This document shows, in pieces, positions 56,524-64,000 of a stretch of 64,000 nt of DNA. Each line of letters opens with the position of its first letter. Position 1 is the stretch's first letter. The notes beneath the pieces are model-generated. The model ran no database searches, was not told where the DNA came from, and worked only from the letters and a program-made list of their open reading frames with translations. Position numbers and translations under genes: made by a program. The DNA is taken from the NCBI RefSeq assembly GCF_020524035.2, contig NZ_CP129013.1, positions 186,001 to 250,000 of the forward strand, given 5' to 3'. Source of the stretch: Bacillus carboniphilus. GTDB taxonomy: Bacteria; Bacillota; Bacilli; Bacillales; JAIVKR01.

Positions 56524-57876
56524 ATGCTAGATAAAAAGTTAATTCATCAAAAAGAGGATGCTTATTTTATATTAAGCGTTATTTTTTCTGTTATGGCCTA
56601 TATAGGGATAGCTTTCACTATTATTGGTATTCCTATTTTGTTAGCTGTAGTGGCAATCCTCTTTTTTATGCAAGGTGTATTTATCGGTCAAATTAGAGGA
56701 AATGGTGTTAAATTGAGTCATAAGCAGTTTCCAGATTTTTATAAAAAACTCGAAAAACTAAGTCAAGATATGGAGCTTAAAAAAACGCCAGATGTTTATG
56801 TAGTCGAATCATCCGGGATGTTGAATGCTTTTGCAACTAGGTTTTTTGGACGTAATATGGTTATCTTATATTCAGAAATATTCGAGCTTTTAAAAGAAGG
56901 GCACGAGGAAGAATTAACGTTCGTATTGGCTCACGAATTAGCCCATATTAAACGCAATCATATGTTGAAAAGCTTATTACTATTGCCTTCTAGCTTCATG
57001 CCATTCTTAACAGAAGCTTATTCAAGAGGCTGTGAATATACGTGTGATCGTATGGCTGCAAAGTATATCGAGAGTCCAAATGCAGCTGCGAATGCTTTAA
57101 CCGTTTTAGCCATTGGGAAAGATTTGTTTACTCATGTGGACAGAGACGATTACATTAATCAATTATAAGAAGAAAAGAGTTTTTTCATTTGGTTAAGTGA
57201 AAAGCTATCGACTCATCCAGTCCTGCCGAAACGAATAGCTGAAATTGAGTCCTTCTTCGGACAACGAGAACAGGTGAAGTTTGAAGTTCCTGCGGGCAAG
57301 ATTGTTCTAGGCTTGTTTTTAACAACAGTATTATATGTAGGATTAATTGTTGGATTCATATTTAGTAGTGAGATGTTTAATGATTTTTTTGATGAAACGA
57401 CGCAGTTAGAAGACGCTTTTTACGATGATGATTTTGAAAAAACAAAAGATTTGTTAATGGAAGGCGAAGATCCTTCGAAAATATTATTTTATGGGCAGAC
57501 CATTATTCACAAGGCCATAGCTAAAGATAAAAAGAATTATTATAACGAGTATATGGAATATATAGAAGATCCTAATATTGTGAATGATTCTGATGAGTCG
57601 TTACTCACTTATGCATGTATGCATGCAAGTATTGATATAATAGAGGACTTAGTTAATAGAGGAGCAAATATTAATTACTCAGATGATTGGGGATATACTC
57701 CATTACTAAATGCTATTGCGAGCGAAAGAGAAGTAGAAATCATTCAATTTTTATTAGAAAACGGTGCCAATCCAAATTTTACTCAAGAAGATGGTTTAAC
57801 TGCATTACAGTTAGCTGAAGAAAATGGATATGATGATATTGTCGAAGCAATAAAATCTCATATGGATCAGGAATAA
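56524..57876 (+). pseudogene. M48 metallopeptidase-ankyrin fusion with an in-frame stop
   Basis: Residues 1-60 hold hydrophobic helices. The zinc motif HELAHIKRNH is near residue 139 and the third ligand is in CEYTCDRMAAKYI, as in HtpX-like M48 proteases. A TAA at 57166-57168 (codon 215) stops translation, but the same frame then continues EEKSFFIWLSEKLSTHPVLP, a further hydrophobic helix (57292-57360) and at least two ankyrin repeats (GANINYSDDWGYTPLLNAI and GANPNFTQEDGLTALQLAEE) to 57876. A single base change explains the stop. Confidence 0.82.
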
Positions 57877-57877
57877 G

Positions 57878-57907
57878 GCTGTGGAACTATCCTTCACAGC
57901 TTTTTTC
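57878..57907 (+). terminator. Terminator after the M48-ankyrin gene
   Basis: GCTGTG and CACAGC flank 12 bases and are followed by six T. Confidence 0.85.
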
Positions 57908-57954
57908 TCAGAGTAAGTAAGTATAAAAATCTGTCCTTATTTAGACGGTGCTTC

Positions 57955-58355
57955 AATTTTTGTCTAGCTCCAGCGCCCAGCGGCGGGTAGCGCTTTCGAC
58001 GCACAGGAGGTGCTAGCATCATCGTTGCCCACAGGACGTGCGATGAACAGGAAGTTTTAGCATCAACGTTAGCCACAGGACGTGGCTGAACTTAGTTGAT
58101 GATCCTTTGTGTAGTTGATGTTCCATTCTCTACGATAAGTCAACGGAGACGCCTCAAGGAGGGAGGTGGATCTACGTTTTCCACAGGACGTGGCGGTAGT
58201 TAGTAGATCCTCTACTTTCTGGCTTTTCGTGTTTCCTTTATCTCATGCGGCGATGCCCAGGACGGGCTAGCGTCAACGTTAGTCACAGGATATGACTGTT
58301 CTTAGTTGACGTTCCTTTCCTTTGCGTTGCTATACGGTCGCTTGCGCTTTTCTTA
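57955..58355 (+). repeat. Dispersed hairpin repeat, longest copy
   Basis: It runs from TTGTCTAGCTCCAGCGCCC to TCGCTTGCGCTTTTCTT. It holds three full hairpin units: 58061-58101 (outer arms CATCAAC/GTTGATG, inner AGCCAC/GTGGCT), 58168-58210 (GGATCTAC/GTAGATCC, inner CCAC/GTGG) and 58271-58311 (CGTCAAC/GTTGACG, inner AGTCA/TGACT). There is also one partial unit near 58016-58045. The loop is AGGAC or a variant in each. No protein is encoded. Confidence 0.88.
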
Positions 58356-58450
58356 ATAGTACGAAATGTTTGAAAGGGAGGATTGTATCAATATATAATA
58401 TACAATATGTTTAAATGTTTAAACGTAAAAACATTAAAGGGTGTGATAAC

Positions 58451-59683
58451 TTGAGTTCAAAAGAGGCTTTGTTTAGTCCTTTATCCTTACCTTGTGGAGC
58501 AACGATTAAAAATCGTTTTTTTAAAGCGGCGATGAGTGAATCTTTAGCAAATTCTAATTATGCACCTTCTGACATGCACACGACTCTTTATAAAAGATGG
58601 GCAGAAGGTGGGGCAGGTTTAATTCTTACTGGGAACGTTATGATTGATCCATCTGCTTTAGGAGAACCGAGAAACGTAGTTGTTGAAGATGAGAAAAATT
58701 TTGAAATGCTCAAAAAATGGGCTGTAGCAGGAAGAAAGGACGGGGCGCACATTTGGATGCAAATTAACCATCCAGGAAAGCAAACACCGAAATTCTTAAC
58801 AAAGGAACCTGTCGCGCCAAGCAACGTACCTTTGAAAGGTGATGTGGAAAAATTTTTTGCTCCTCCTAGAGAGCTATTATCAAAAGAGATTAAAGAGATA
58901 ATAGGAAGGTTTGCAGAAACAGCCAGAATAGCCAAGAAAGCTGGATTTACAGGTGTAGAAATACATGCAGCACACGGTTATTTAATTAATCAATTTTTAT
59001 CCCCATACCATAATAAGCGACATGATGAGTGGGGAGGAAGTTTACAAAACAGGATGCGTTTTCTTGTTGATGTGTATAAGGAAATGAGAAAACAAGTAGG
59101 TGAGACGTTTCCAATAGGGGTAAAGTTAAATTCAGCAGATTTCCAAAAGGGCGGCTTTACTCAACATGAATCGTTAGAAGTGATCAAGAAATTAGATGAA
59201 TTAGGTGTGGATCTCCTTGAAATATCCGGTGGCAATTATGAAAATCAAAATATGATTGATTTGCAAAAAGAGAGTACAAGAAAAAGAGAAGCCTATTTTA
59301 TTGAATTTGCAGAAAAGGTGAAAGAACAAGTGGATATTCCTTTAGTGGTAACCGGTGGGTTTAAAACAGAAGAGGGTATGGCAGAAGCGTTATCAAGTGG
59401 AGCAGCAAATATGATTGGGATTGCAAGACAGATGGTCATTCAACCAGATTTACCTAATCAAATAAAGCAAGATCGATTCAAACCGTATTATTTGGATAAA
59501 GTGAAAACTCCATTGAAGATCTTTGATCAATCAGGGTTTAGTGAGTTATATTGGTATGAATATCAGATGAAAAGACTTGGTATGGGAAAAGAGCCTAAGC
59601 TCAAGCTAAGTGGCACAAGACTTTTGACTAGTACGTTGCTAAGTCAAGGACTACACACGTTTAAAAAGAGAAGAAGTAGTTAG
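58451..59683 (+). CDS. NADH:flavin oxidoreductase (old yellow enzyme family)
   Basis: A 410-residue FMN enzyme of the OYE family. GFTGVEIHAAHGYLINQFLS carries the substrate-binding His pair, with HDEWGGSLQNRMRFL close behind, and VKLNSADFQKGG and IARQMVIQPDLP complete the FMN barrel. Substrates may be enones or other electrophiles. I chose the TTG at 58451 because AAGGGTG precedes it. An upstream ATG at 58415 has no ribosome-binding site. It lies just after the long repeat. Confidence 0.92.
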   Translation: MSSKEALFSPLSLPCGATIKNRFFKAAMSESLANSNYAPSDMHTTLYKRWAEGGAGLILTGNVMIDPSALGEPRNVVVEDEKNFEMLKKWAVAGRKDGAHIWMQINHPGKQTPKFLTKEPVAPSNVPLKGDVEKFFAPPRELLSKEIKEIIGRFAETARIAKKAGFTGVEIHAAHGYLINQFLSPYHNKRHDEWGGSLQNRMRFLVDVYKEMRKQVGETFPIGVKLNSADFQKGGFTQHESLEVIKKLDELGVDLLEISGGNYENQNMIDLQKESTRKREAYFIEFAEKVKEQVDIPLVVTGGFKTEEGMAEALSSGAANMIGIARQMVIQPDLPNQIKQDRFKPYYLDKVKTPLKIFDQSGFSELYWYEYQMKRLGMGKEPKLKLSGTRLLTSTLLSQGLHTFKKRRSS

Positions 59684-59759
59684 AAACTATCGAATTCAGA
59701 AGAGAAAGAATGAACCATTGAATAGTTTATATAGGAAGAGAGATAGAGAAGTATGATTT

Positions 59760-59782
59760 GACCTTGAATGAGGTCTTTTTTT
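59760..59782 (+). terminator. Terminator after the oxidoreductase
   Basis: GACCT and AGGTC flank TGAATG and are followed by seven T. Confidence 0.75.
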
Positions 59783-59830
59783 GTTCTGTGAAAAATATAC
59801 TTCAATAAAACATAAAAAGGAGTGTAAAAC

Positions 59831-60157
59831 ATGACCTATCGCAATCCTATCAATATCGCATACAACTTTAAAAAGTTATTTTTAAGTGAAAATAATCCAG
59901 AATCCGTTCTTTTTAAATCTCTAGACTCCTCCCAACCTGTATCAATTTACGTAGAGTCTCTGACGGAAGATTGTGAGATTGATATTGAGATTAAAGGGAA
60001 AGAACGCCTGTTTTCAACGACACTTGTTGGATTGGATGCGACTGTTTTAGCCGGAAATCAAGTTTGCACAATTATTGCGAGATGTGTAAGTTGTCCGAAT
60101 GAATGTGAATTAGAATATGGGCTGTCTATAGGAGACCCGAATACAAGAATTGAGTAG
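59831..60157 (+). CDS. Hypothetical cysteine-containing small protein
   Basis: A 108-residue protein without a signal peptide or membrane helix. The middle is predicted as beta strands, with several cysteines near the end (VCTIIARCVSCPNECELEYG). AAAAGGAGTG precedes the ATG. A structural or spore-surface role is imaginable from the beta-rich, Cys-bearing layout, but I do not recognise the family. Confidence 0.65.
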   Translation: MTYRNPINIAYNFKKLFLSENNPESVLFKSLDSSQPVSIYVESLTEDCEIDIEIKGKERLFSTTLVGLDATVLAGNQVCTIIARCVSCPNECELEYGLSIGDPNTRIE

Positions 60158-60167
60158 GATAAAGTAT

Positions 60168-60203
60168 AAAAAAGCTGGTTCTCTTTAGAGAGCCAGCTTT
60201 TTG
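60168..60203. terminator. Bidirectional terminator between the hypothetical gene and hag
   Basis: AAAAAGCTGGTTCTC and GAGAGCCAGCTTTTT flank a 4-base loop, with A and T runs on both sides. It lies past the stops of two convergent genes. Confidence 0.93.
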
Positions 60204-60228
60204 AAATTCAATCAGTCGTTTACTTCTA

Positions 60229-61464
60229 TTATTGAAGTAATTGTAGTACGCCTTGTGGCATTTGGTTCGCTTGAGCAAGCATTGCTTGAGAAGCTTGAGC
60301 AAGGATTGAGTTTTTCGTTTGCTCCATCATTTCTTTTGCCATGTCTACGTCACGAATACGAGACTCAGCAGCTGTTAAGTTTTCGCTAGACGTATCAAGG
60401 TTCGTGATTGTATGTTCTAAACGGTTTTGTGTAGCACCTAACTTAGATCGCTCAGCTGATACTGAGTTAATTGCATTGTTAATTACAGTGATTGCATTAG
60501 AAGCATTTTCAGCTGTACTTACGTCAAGAGCTGCCTCGTTAGTAGTACTATTAGTTCCATCAGTAACTGTGTTAGTACCTGTGAAGCTAGCAGTTCCAGC
60601 AGTTCCAGTTAATCCTAAAGCTGCAGCTCTCATATCAGAAATTTCTAATGTTAAGCTTTGGTTTTGATTAGCCCCAATTTGGAATTGGAGGCCAGCACCA
60701 GCACCAGCGCCTCCTGTAATTACTCCAGAAACTGCATCAGTTGTAGTTCCATCATTAGCTGTACCACCTACTGTAACAGTTTCAGTAAATCCGTCTGTAG
60801 CTAATGCTTTATTTATTTCTGTTTCTAAAGCTGCAGCAGTTACTTTTGTACCACCAGCATCAGTAAAATCACCATCAATAGTTATTGTTTTAGCGTCTGT
60901 GTCAATTGTTGCTGCAGGTGTAGTCGCATCAGCTACTTTACCTGTTACAATAGTATATCCTTCAAGACCTGCACCTTCAGAAAAGTCAAATGTAAGTCCA
61001 CCAACTGAAACTTGACCCGCACTTGTTCCAGAAAAACCATCTTCTTTTTCACCATTCAACAACTTTTGAGTATTAAACTCTGTCGTATTACCAATACGGT
61101 TAATCTCAGATGTTAGTTCGTTAATTTCTTTTTGAATTTCGTCACGGTCGTTAGTTGTATATGTGTCGTTTGATGCTTGTGTAGCAAGCTCGCGCATCCG
61201 TTGTAAGATTTCAGTTGTTTCGCTTAATGCACCTTCAGCCGTTTGGATTAACGAAATACCGTCTTGAGCGTTACGAGAAGCTTGGTCTAATCCGCGGATT
61301 TGTCCACGCATTTTTTCAGAAATAGCAAGACCTGTTGCGTCATCGCCAGCGCGGTTAATACGTAATCCAGAAGAAAGCTTTTCCATTGATTTTCCTTGTG
61401 CTTCATTTGCACCAGACAATTGTCTGTATGTGTTTAGTGCTGCTATGTTGTGGTTAATTCTCAT
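60229..61464 (-). CDS. hag: Flagellin Hag
   Basis: The filament protein. The 411-residue product has the conserved D0/D1 N-terminus (MRINHNIAALNTYRQLSGAN, then NRAGDDATGLAISEKMRGQI) and the C-terminal D1/D0 (LGATQNRLEHTITNLDTSSE and ILAQASQAMLAQANQMPQGV). The middle (residues about 150-320) is a Thr/Gly/Ala-rich surface domain not conserved among species. GGAGGGAAAAG precedes the ATG. The gene stands alone with its own sigma-D promoter. No other flagellar gene is in the window. Confidence 0.97.
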   Translation of the reverse strand: MRINHNIAALNTYRQLSGANEAQGKSMEKLSSGLRINRAGDDATGLAISEKMRGQIRGLDQASRNAQDGISLIQTAEGALSETTEILQRMRELATQASNDTYTTNDRDEIQKEINELTSEINRIGNTTEFNTQKLLNGEKEDGFSGTSAGQVSVGGLTFDFSEGAGLEGYTIVTGKVADATTPAATIDTDAKTITIDGDFTDAGGTKVTAAALETEINKALATDGFTETVTVGGTANDGTTTDAVSGVITGGAGAGAGLQFQIGANQNQSLTLEISDMRAAALGLTGTAGTASFTGTNTVTDGTNSTTNEAALDVSTAENASNAITVINNAINSVSAERSKLGATQNRLEHTITNLDTSSENLTAAESRIRDVDMAKEMMEQTKNSILAQASQAMLAQANQMPQGVLQLLQ

Positions 61465-61530
61465 TTTCTTTTCCCTCCATGAGTAAGATTTCAGTGTTTG
61501 TACATAAAATAAGCAAACACTTAAATATTA

Positions 61531-61550
61531 TAGGCACATCCGTTTGCCTA
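61531..61550 (-). promoter_or_regulatory. Leader hairpin with a CsrA-like GGA loop
   Basis: In the hag leader, TAGGCA and TGCCTA form a 6-bp stem whose loop (minus strand AACGGATG) contains GGA in a context like the CsrA consensus. A second GGA lies in the ribosome-binding site GGAGGG. CsrA represses hag translation in B. subtilis through two such sites, so the same control is likely here. This is inference. Confidence 0.55.
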
Positions 61551-61582
61551 ATAGAAATACGTCAAATAGACGCTCAAAACTT

Positions 61583-61608
61583 ATATCGGTTAAAATATAA
61601 AAAGTTTA
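61583..61608 (-). promoter_or_regulatory. Sigma-D promoter of hag
   Basis: On the minus strand, TAAA is followed after 14 bases by ACCGATAT, which fits the sigma-D consensus TAAA-N14-16-GCCGATAT. The leader to the ATG would be about 110 bases. Confidence 0.88.
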
Positions 61609-61914
61609 ATAGGAAATGAGATTTTTTATCGTTTGTCTTTTCATTTTCGTCGTGCAAACCGCTTATAAATAAACGAGATTATAGCAGTAACCATACAGCA
61701 GCAAGTGAAATATAAAAGGGAACAGAAAAGGCTTGATGCAAGGAGTTTAATAGATAGTTAAAGGTGTATAATTCTGGGGTATTTCTATTTTAGTTGTCAT
61801 GAAAAAAAGTTTCTGTAATAAGGTTGATCCTGATAGCGAAAAGAGTAAAGTATCCCTACATCAAAATACTAAAAATTTTAGATAAAAAACCGATAATAAA
61901 AAAGTGGATGCCTC
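61609..61914. other. Gene-free stretch between hag and yhjD
   Basis: AT-rich spacer. I see no gene, hairpin or repeat of note. Confidence 0.4.
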
Positions 61915-62247
61915 TTATTTTTGAAGATACTTTCTCATTATTAGGGCGACTTCCTCACGAATGGTTTGATGATTGAGCGAAAATTGTTTTTCGCTTTGGC
62001 GGTTATAGCATTTATATAAGGTAAAAGATTTCTCTCTCTTTTTTTGGACAACCTTGATTCCTTGCCTAGAAAGCTTTTTATTAACTTTTTGTAAATCTTG
62101 TTGACAACTTTCTATGGCTTGATTAATGATCATTACATACGTTTCTTTTAAAGGAAGGTTACTAAGTTGAAGAATTTCACGGTCTTGGTGAAAGACTTTT
62201 ACAGCCATAGATAAAAAAAGATAGTTTTTCACACTTTCACTATCCAT
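61915..62247 (-). CDS. yhjD: YhjD-like hypothetical protein
   Basis: A 110-residue soluble, basic helical protein without recognised catalytic motifs. Its place directly before a YhjE-like gene, a type I signal peptidase and addB matches yhjD in B. subtilis. AAGGGGGGGAG lies upstream of the ATG. The assignment rests mostly on position. Confidence 0.6.
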   Translation of the reverse strand: MDSESVKNYLFLSMAVKVFHQDREILQLSNLPLKETYVMIINQAIESCQQDLQKVNKKLSRQGIKVVQKKREKSFTLYKCYNRQSEKQFSLNHQTIREEVALIMRKYLQK

Positions 62248-62445
62248 GACATACTCCCCCCCTTAAAGAACGTTTGTTCTGTTTTAATCATAATTTAAAT
62301 AAAGGTTACAATCAACCATAAAAATAGCTTTAGTTTCAAGTTTGTCCGAAAAAGGTTAAAATAAAAGGAACAATATATGATTGATAAGATTAGTAATAGT
62401 GATTATTTACATAACTATGTGCCTTTATTAAAAAGGGGAATAGCC

Positions 62446-63060
62446 ATGGACATCAATTCAATTTTTGACTTTATTACGATAGAAAATATTGAAAAAATTC
62501 TCCAAGAATATCGGGCTCTGGGGCCCTTGGCTGGAATTTTAATTACAATGCTAGAAGCTTTCTTGCCTATTTTGCCGCTTTTTTTGTTTATTGTAGCTAA
62601 CGTCAACTCATTTGGGCTATGGGGTGGGTTTCTAGTTTCATGGTTAGGGGGATGTATAGGAGCGATTATTGTTTTTTTACTCGTCCGTAAATTTGGACAA
62701 GAGCGTTTTTTTCAATTTATACAAAAACATCGATCCATTAAGAAAATGATGAATTGGGTGGAACAGCATGGATTTGGCCCATTGTTTATTATGTTATGCT
62801 TTCCTTTTACTCCTGCGGCAGCCGTTAATATAGTAGCGGGCTTATCAAAAATCAGTATATGGCAGTTTATGTTAGCCGTATGTTCAGGTAAACTTGTTAT
62901 GTTTTTTATGGTGAGCTTTATTGGGTATGATTTTTTTTCTCTAATTGAAAACCCTATAAAAACAGTTATTGCTGTAGTGGCAATTATTTTACTTTGGTTG
63001 ATTGGAAAGCAAATTGAGCGACGGTTAAATCAATCACTTTCAGTTAATAAAGGAGAATAA
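62446..63060 (+). CDS. yhjE: YhjE-like TVP38/DedA-type membrane protein
   Basis: A 204-residue membrane protein of the SNARE-associated/TVP38 family. It has the re-entrant helix region PILPLFLFIVANVNSFGLWG, the GCIGAIIVFLLVRKFG motif and FPFTPAAAVNIVAGLSKIS. Family members act in lipid scrambling or membrane homeostasis. I chose the ATG at 62446 after AAGGGGAA. A start at 62377 has no ribosome-binding site. It is 56 bases from the signal peptidase gene, so they are probably an operon. Confidence 0.87.
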   Translation: MDINSIFDFITIENIEKILQEYRALGPLAGILITMLEAFLPILPLFLFIVANVNSFGLWGGFLVSWLGGCIGAIIVFLLVRKFGQERFFQFIQKHRSIKKMMNWVEQHGFGPLFIMLCFPFTPAAAVNIVAGLSKISIWQFMLAVCSGKLVMFFMVSFIGYDFFSLIENPIKTVIAVVAIILLWLIGKQIERRLNQSLSVNKGE

Positions 63061-63115
63061 CAATAAACCTACAAACGGCCGATTATAAAGCATCTAAGAA
63101 GAGGAGGCGAAAACA

Positions 63116-63634
63116 ATGTCACGAAAATTTTATATCATCTTGTTCGTAACTGTTAGTGTCATTTTGTTTGTTTTTCTCATACAATCCTCTTACGCTCAAT
63201 ATGAAGTAGAAGGAATTTCGATGGAGCCTACTGTTCATCAAGGTCATTATGTAGTTACAAACCAATGGGCTTATTTATTGACCGATATTGAAAGGTTTGA
63301 CATTGTTGTCTTTTCCCCTTCAGATAATGAAGAAGAAGTGTTAGTGAAACGAGTGGTTGCCTTACCAGGGGAGAAATTAAAATATGAAGATGATCAGTTG
63401 TATATCAATGGTGAGCCTGTAGATGAGCCCTTTTTGAAAGCGAATCAGAAAAAACAGCCGTTCGGCCTACTAACTGGAGATTTCGAGTTACAGCAGTTAG
63501 AGAATACTTATGGAATGGAAGAGATTCCTGAAGGGTACGTTTTTGTCATGGGGGATAACCGCCTATATAGCCGAGATAGTCGTCATTTTGGGTTAATTGA
63601 GATAGATGAGATTATTGGTAAGGTCAAGCCATAA
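63116..63634 (+). CDS. sipV: Type I signal peptidase (SipV-like)
   Basis: It cleaves signal peptides of secreted proteins. The 172-residue protein has one N-terminal membrane anchor, the serine motif EGISMEPTVHQG (catalytic Ser near residue 38), the lysine motif LVKRVVALPGE (catalytic Lys near residue 78) and the C-terminal MGDNRLYSRDSRHFG. This is the single-TM, P-type layout of Bacillus SipS/T/V, and position beside yhjE points to SipV. AGAGGAGGCG precedes the ATG. Confidence 0.92.
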   Translation: MSRKFYIILFVTVSVILFVFLIQSSYAQYEVEGISMEPTVHQGHYVVTNQWAYLLTDIERFDIVVFSPSDNEEEVLVKRVVALPGEKLKYEDDQLYINGEPVDEPFLKANQKKQPFGLLTGDFELQQLENTYGMEEIPEGYVFVMGDNRLYSRDSRHFGLIEIDEIIGKVKP

Positions 63635-63686
63635 AAAGTTGTCTAATCAGTCGTTTCTTTCGGCTTAAGGACAGCTTTTTATTTTT
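63633..63686 (+). terminator. Terminator after sipV
   Basis: AAAAAGTTGTC and GACAGCTTTTT pair (one G-T) around 26 bases, followed by ATTTTT. Confidence 0.75.
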
Positions 63687-63871
63687 GAGAGTGGGAAAGA
63701 TCTAAAAGTCGAAAATATCTATAAGAAAAAGAGATTTTTAACCTATAAAAACGACTTTTGCAAAAAAACACCACCTATAAGAACTTTTCGTGTTGACGAT
63801 ATTAGTATAAAATAGAACTAATGTTTGTTAGTGGTGTGCAAAAAGTACCTGAAAACGAGAGGGGGAGAACA

Positions 63872-64000
63872 ATGAGTGTTCGATTTTTAATTGGAAGAAG
63901 TGGTTCCGGAAAAACAGCCACAGTGATGAATGAGATTAAAGATAAATTATTGAAAGATCCAACAACTGAACGTCCTATTATTTATCTTGTTCCCGATCAA
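63872..64000 (+). CDS. addB: AddB helicase-nuclease subunit (partial, 5' end only)
   Basis: The first 43 codons of AddB, running off the right edge. The Walker A motif LIGRSGSGKTATVMNEI starts at residue 6 and PIIYLVPDQ follows, as in B. subtilis AddB. AddAB processes double-strand breaks for recombination and stops at Chi sites. GAGGGGGAG precedes the ATG. Gene order sip-addB matches B. subtilis. Confidence 0.93.
   Translation, partial: MSVRFLIGRSGSGKTATVMNEIKDKLLKDPTTERPIIYLVPDQ

Noticed and set aside
60341-60667. Antisense frame within the flagellin gene
   Set aside because: A shadow of the strongly biased flagellin coding sequence on the other strand.

Overview
The window is a chromosomal segment of a low-GC, spore-forming Bacillaceae member that is not close enough to name to species. 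The backbone follows the Bacillus subtilis yha-ecs-hem-yhf-comK-yhj-addB order. It holds yhaI/hpr/yhaH, serC, hit, ecsABC, hmoB, pbpF, hemE-hemH-hemY, yhfH-yhfI-lplJ-lcfB, yhfN, yhzC/comK, yhjD, yhjE-sip and the start of addB. Additions to this backbone include a malate synthase/isocitrate lyase pair, a DUF1254 secreted protein, a LacI regulator, an old-yellow-enzyme oxidoreductase and a flagellin gene with a sigma-D promoter.

Layout: 1-10.4 kb, regulator, protease-secretion and transporter genes. 10.5-18.7 kb, a frameshifted class A PBP and the coproporphyrin-dependent heme genes. 18.8-28.9 kb, a LacI regulator, a phosphotransferase, lipoate and fatty-acid activation genes and a membrane protease. 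29.4-32.3 kb, the glyoxylate bypass, with malate synthase frameshifted. 32.4-33.1 kb, a TnpA-only IS200/IS605-like element. 33.1-35.1 kb, yhzC/comK and neighbours. 35.2-57.9 kb, the accessory island. 58.4-64 kb, backbone genes again.

The island opens with an AimR-family (arbitrium-like) receptor and a small overlapping secreted-peptide gene, with no prophage genes around them. Next comes an LXG polymorphic-toxin locus: YwqH-like and YwqI-like helpers, an LXG toxin with a WHH nuclease tip and SUKH immunity, then a headless second toxin cassette with a nonspecific-nuclease tip and YezG-type immunity. Decayed copies of the same toxin segment and of a lipoprotein gene lie on both sides. A complete-length type I-C CRISPR-Cas locus follows (cas3-cas5c-cas8c-cas7c-cas4-cas1-cas2, 26 repeats). 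Its cas8c is split by an IS4-like element with a 10-bp target duplication and its cas1 carries a +1 frameshift. A ribosome-binding site and GTG inside cas8c, predicted to start Cas11c, survive. The island ends with a broken DUF2339 membrane protein and a broken M48 peptidase-ankyrin fusion.

Two window-wide patterns stand out. First, a dispersed intergenic repeat carries hairpins whose outer stem changes sequence between copies but stays paired; one copy truncates a kinase gene. Second, eight single-base shifts break genes and all are in the +1 direction, most at homopolymers. That looks like a systematic sequencing or assembly effect unless shown otherwise. No rRNA or tRNA genes were seen.
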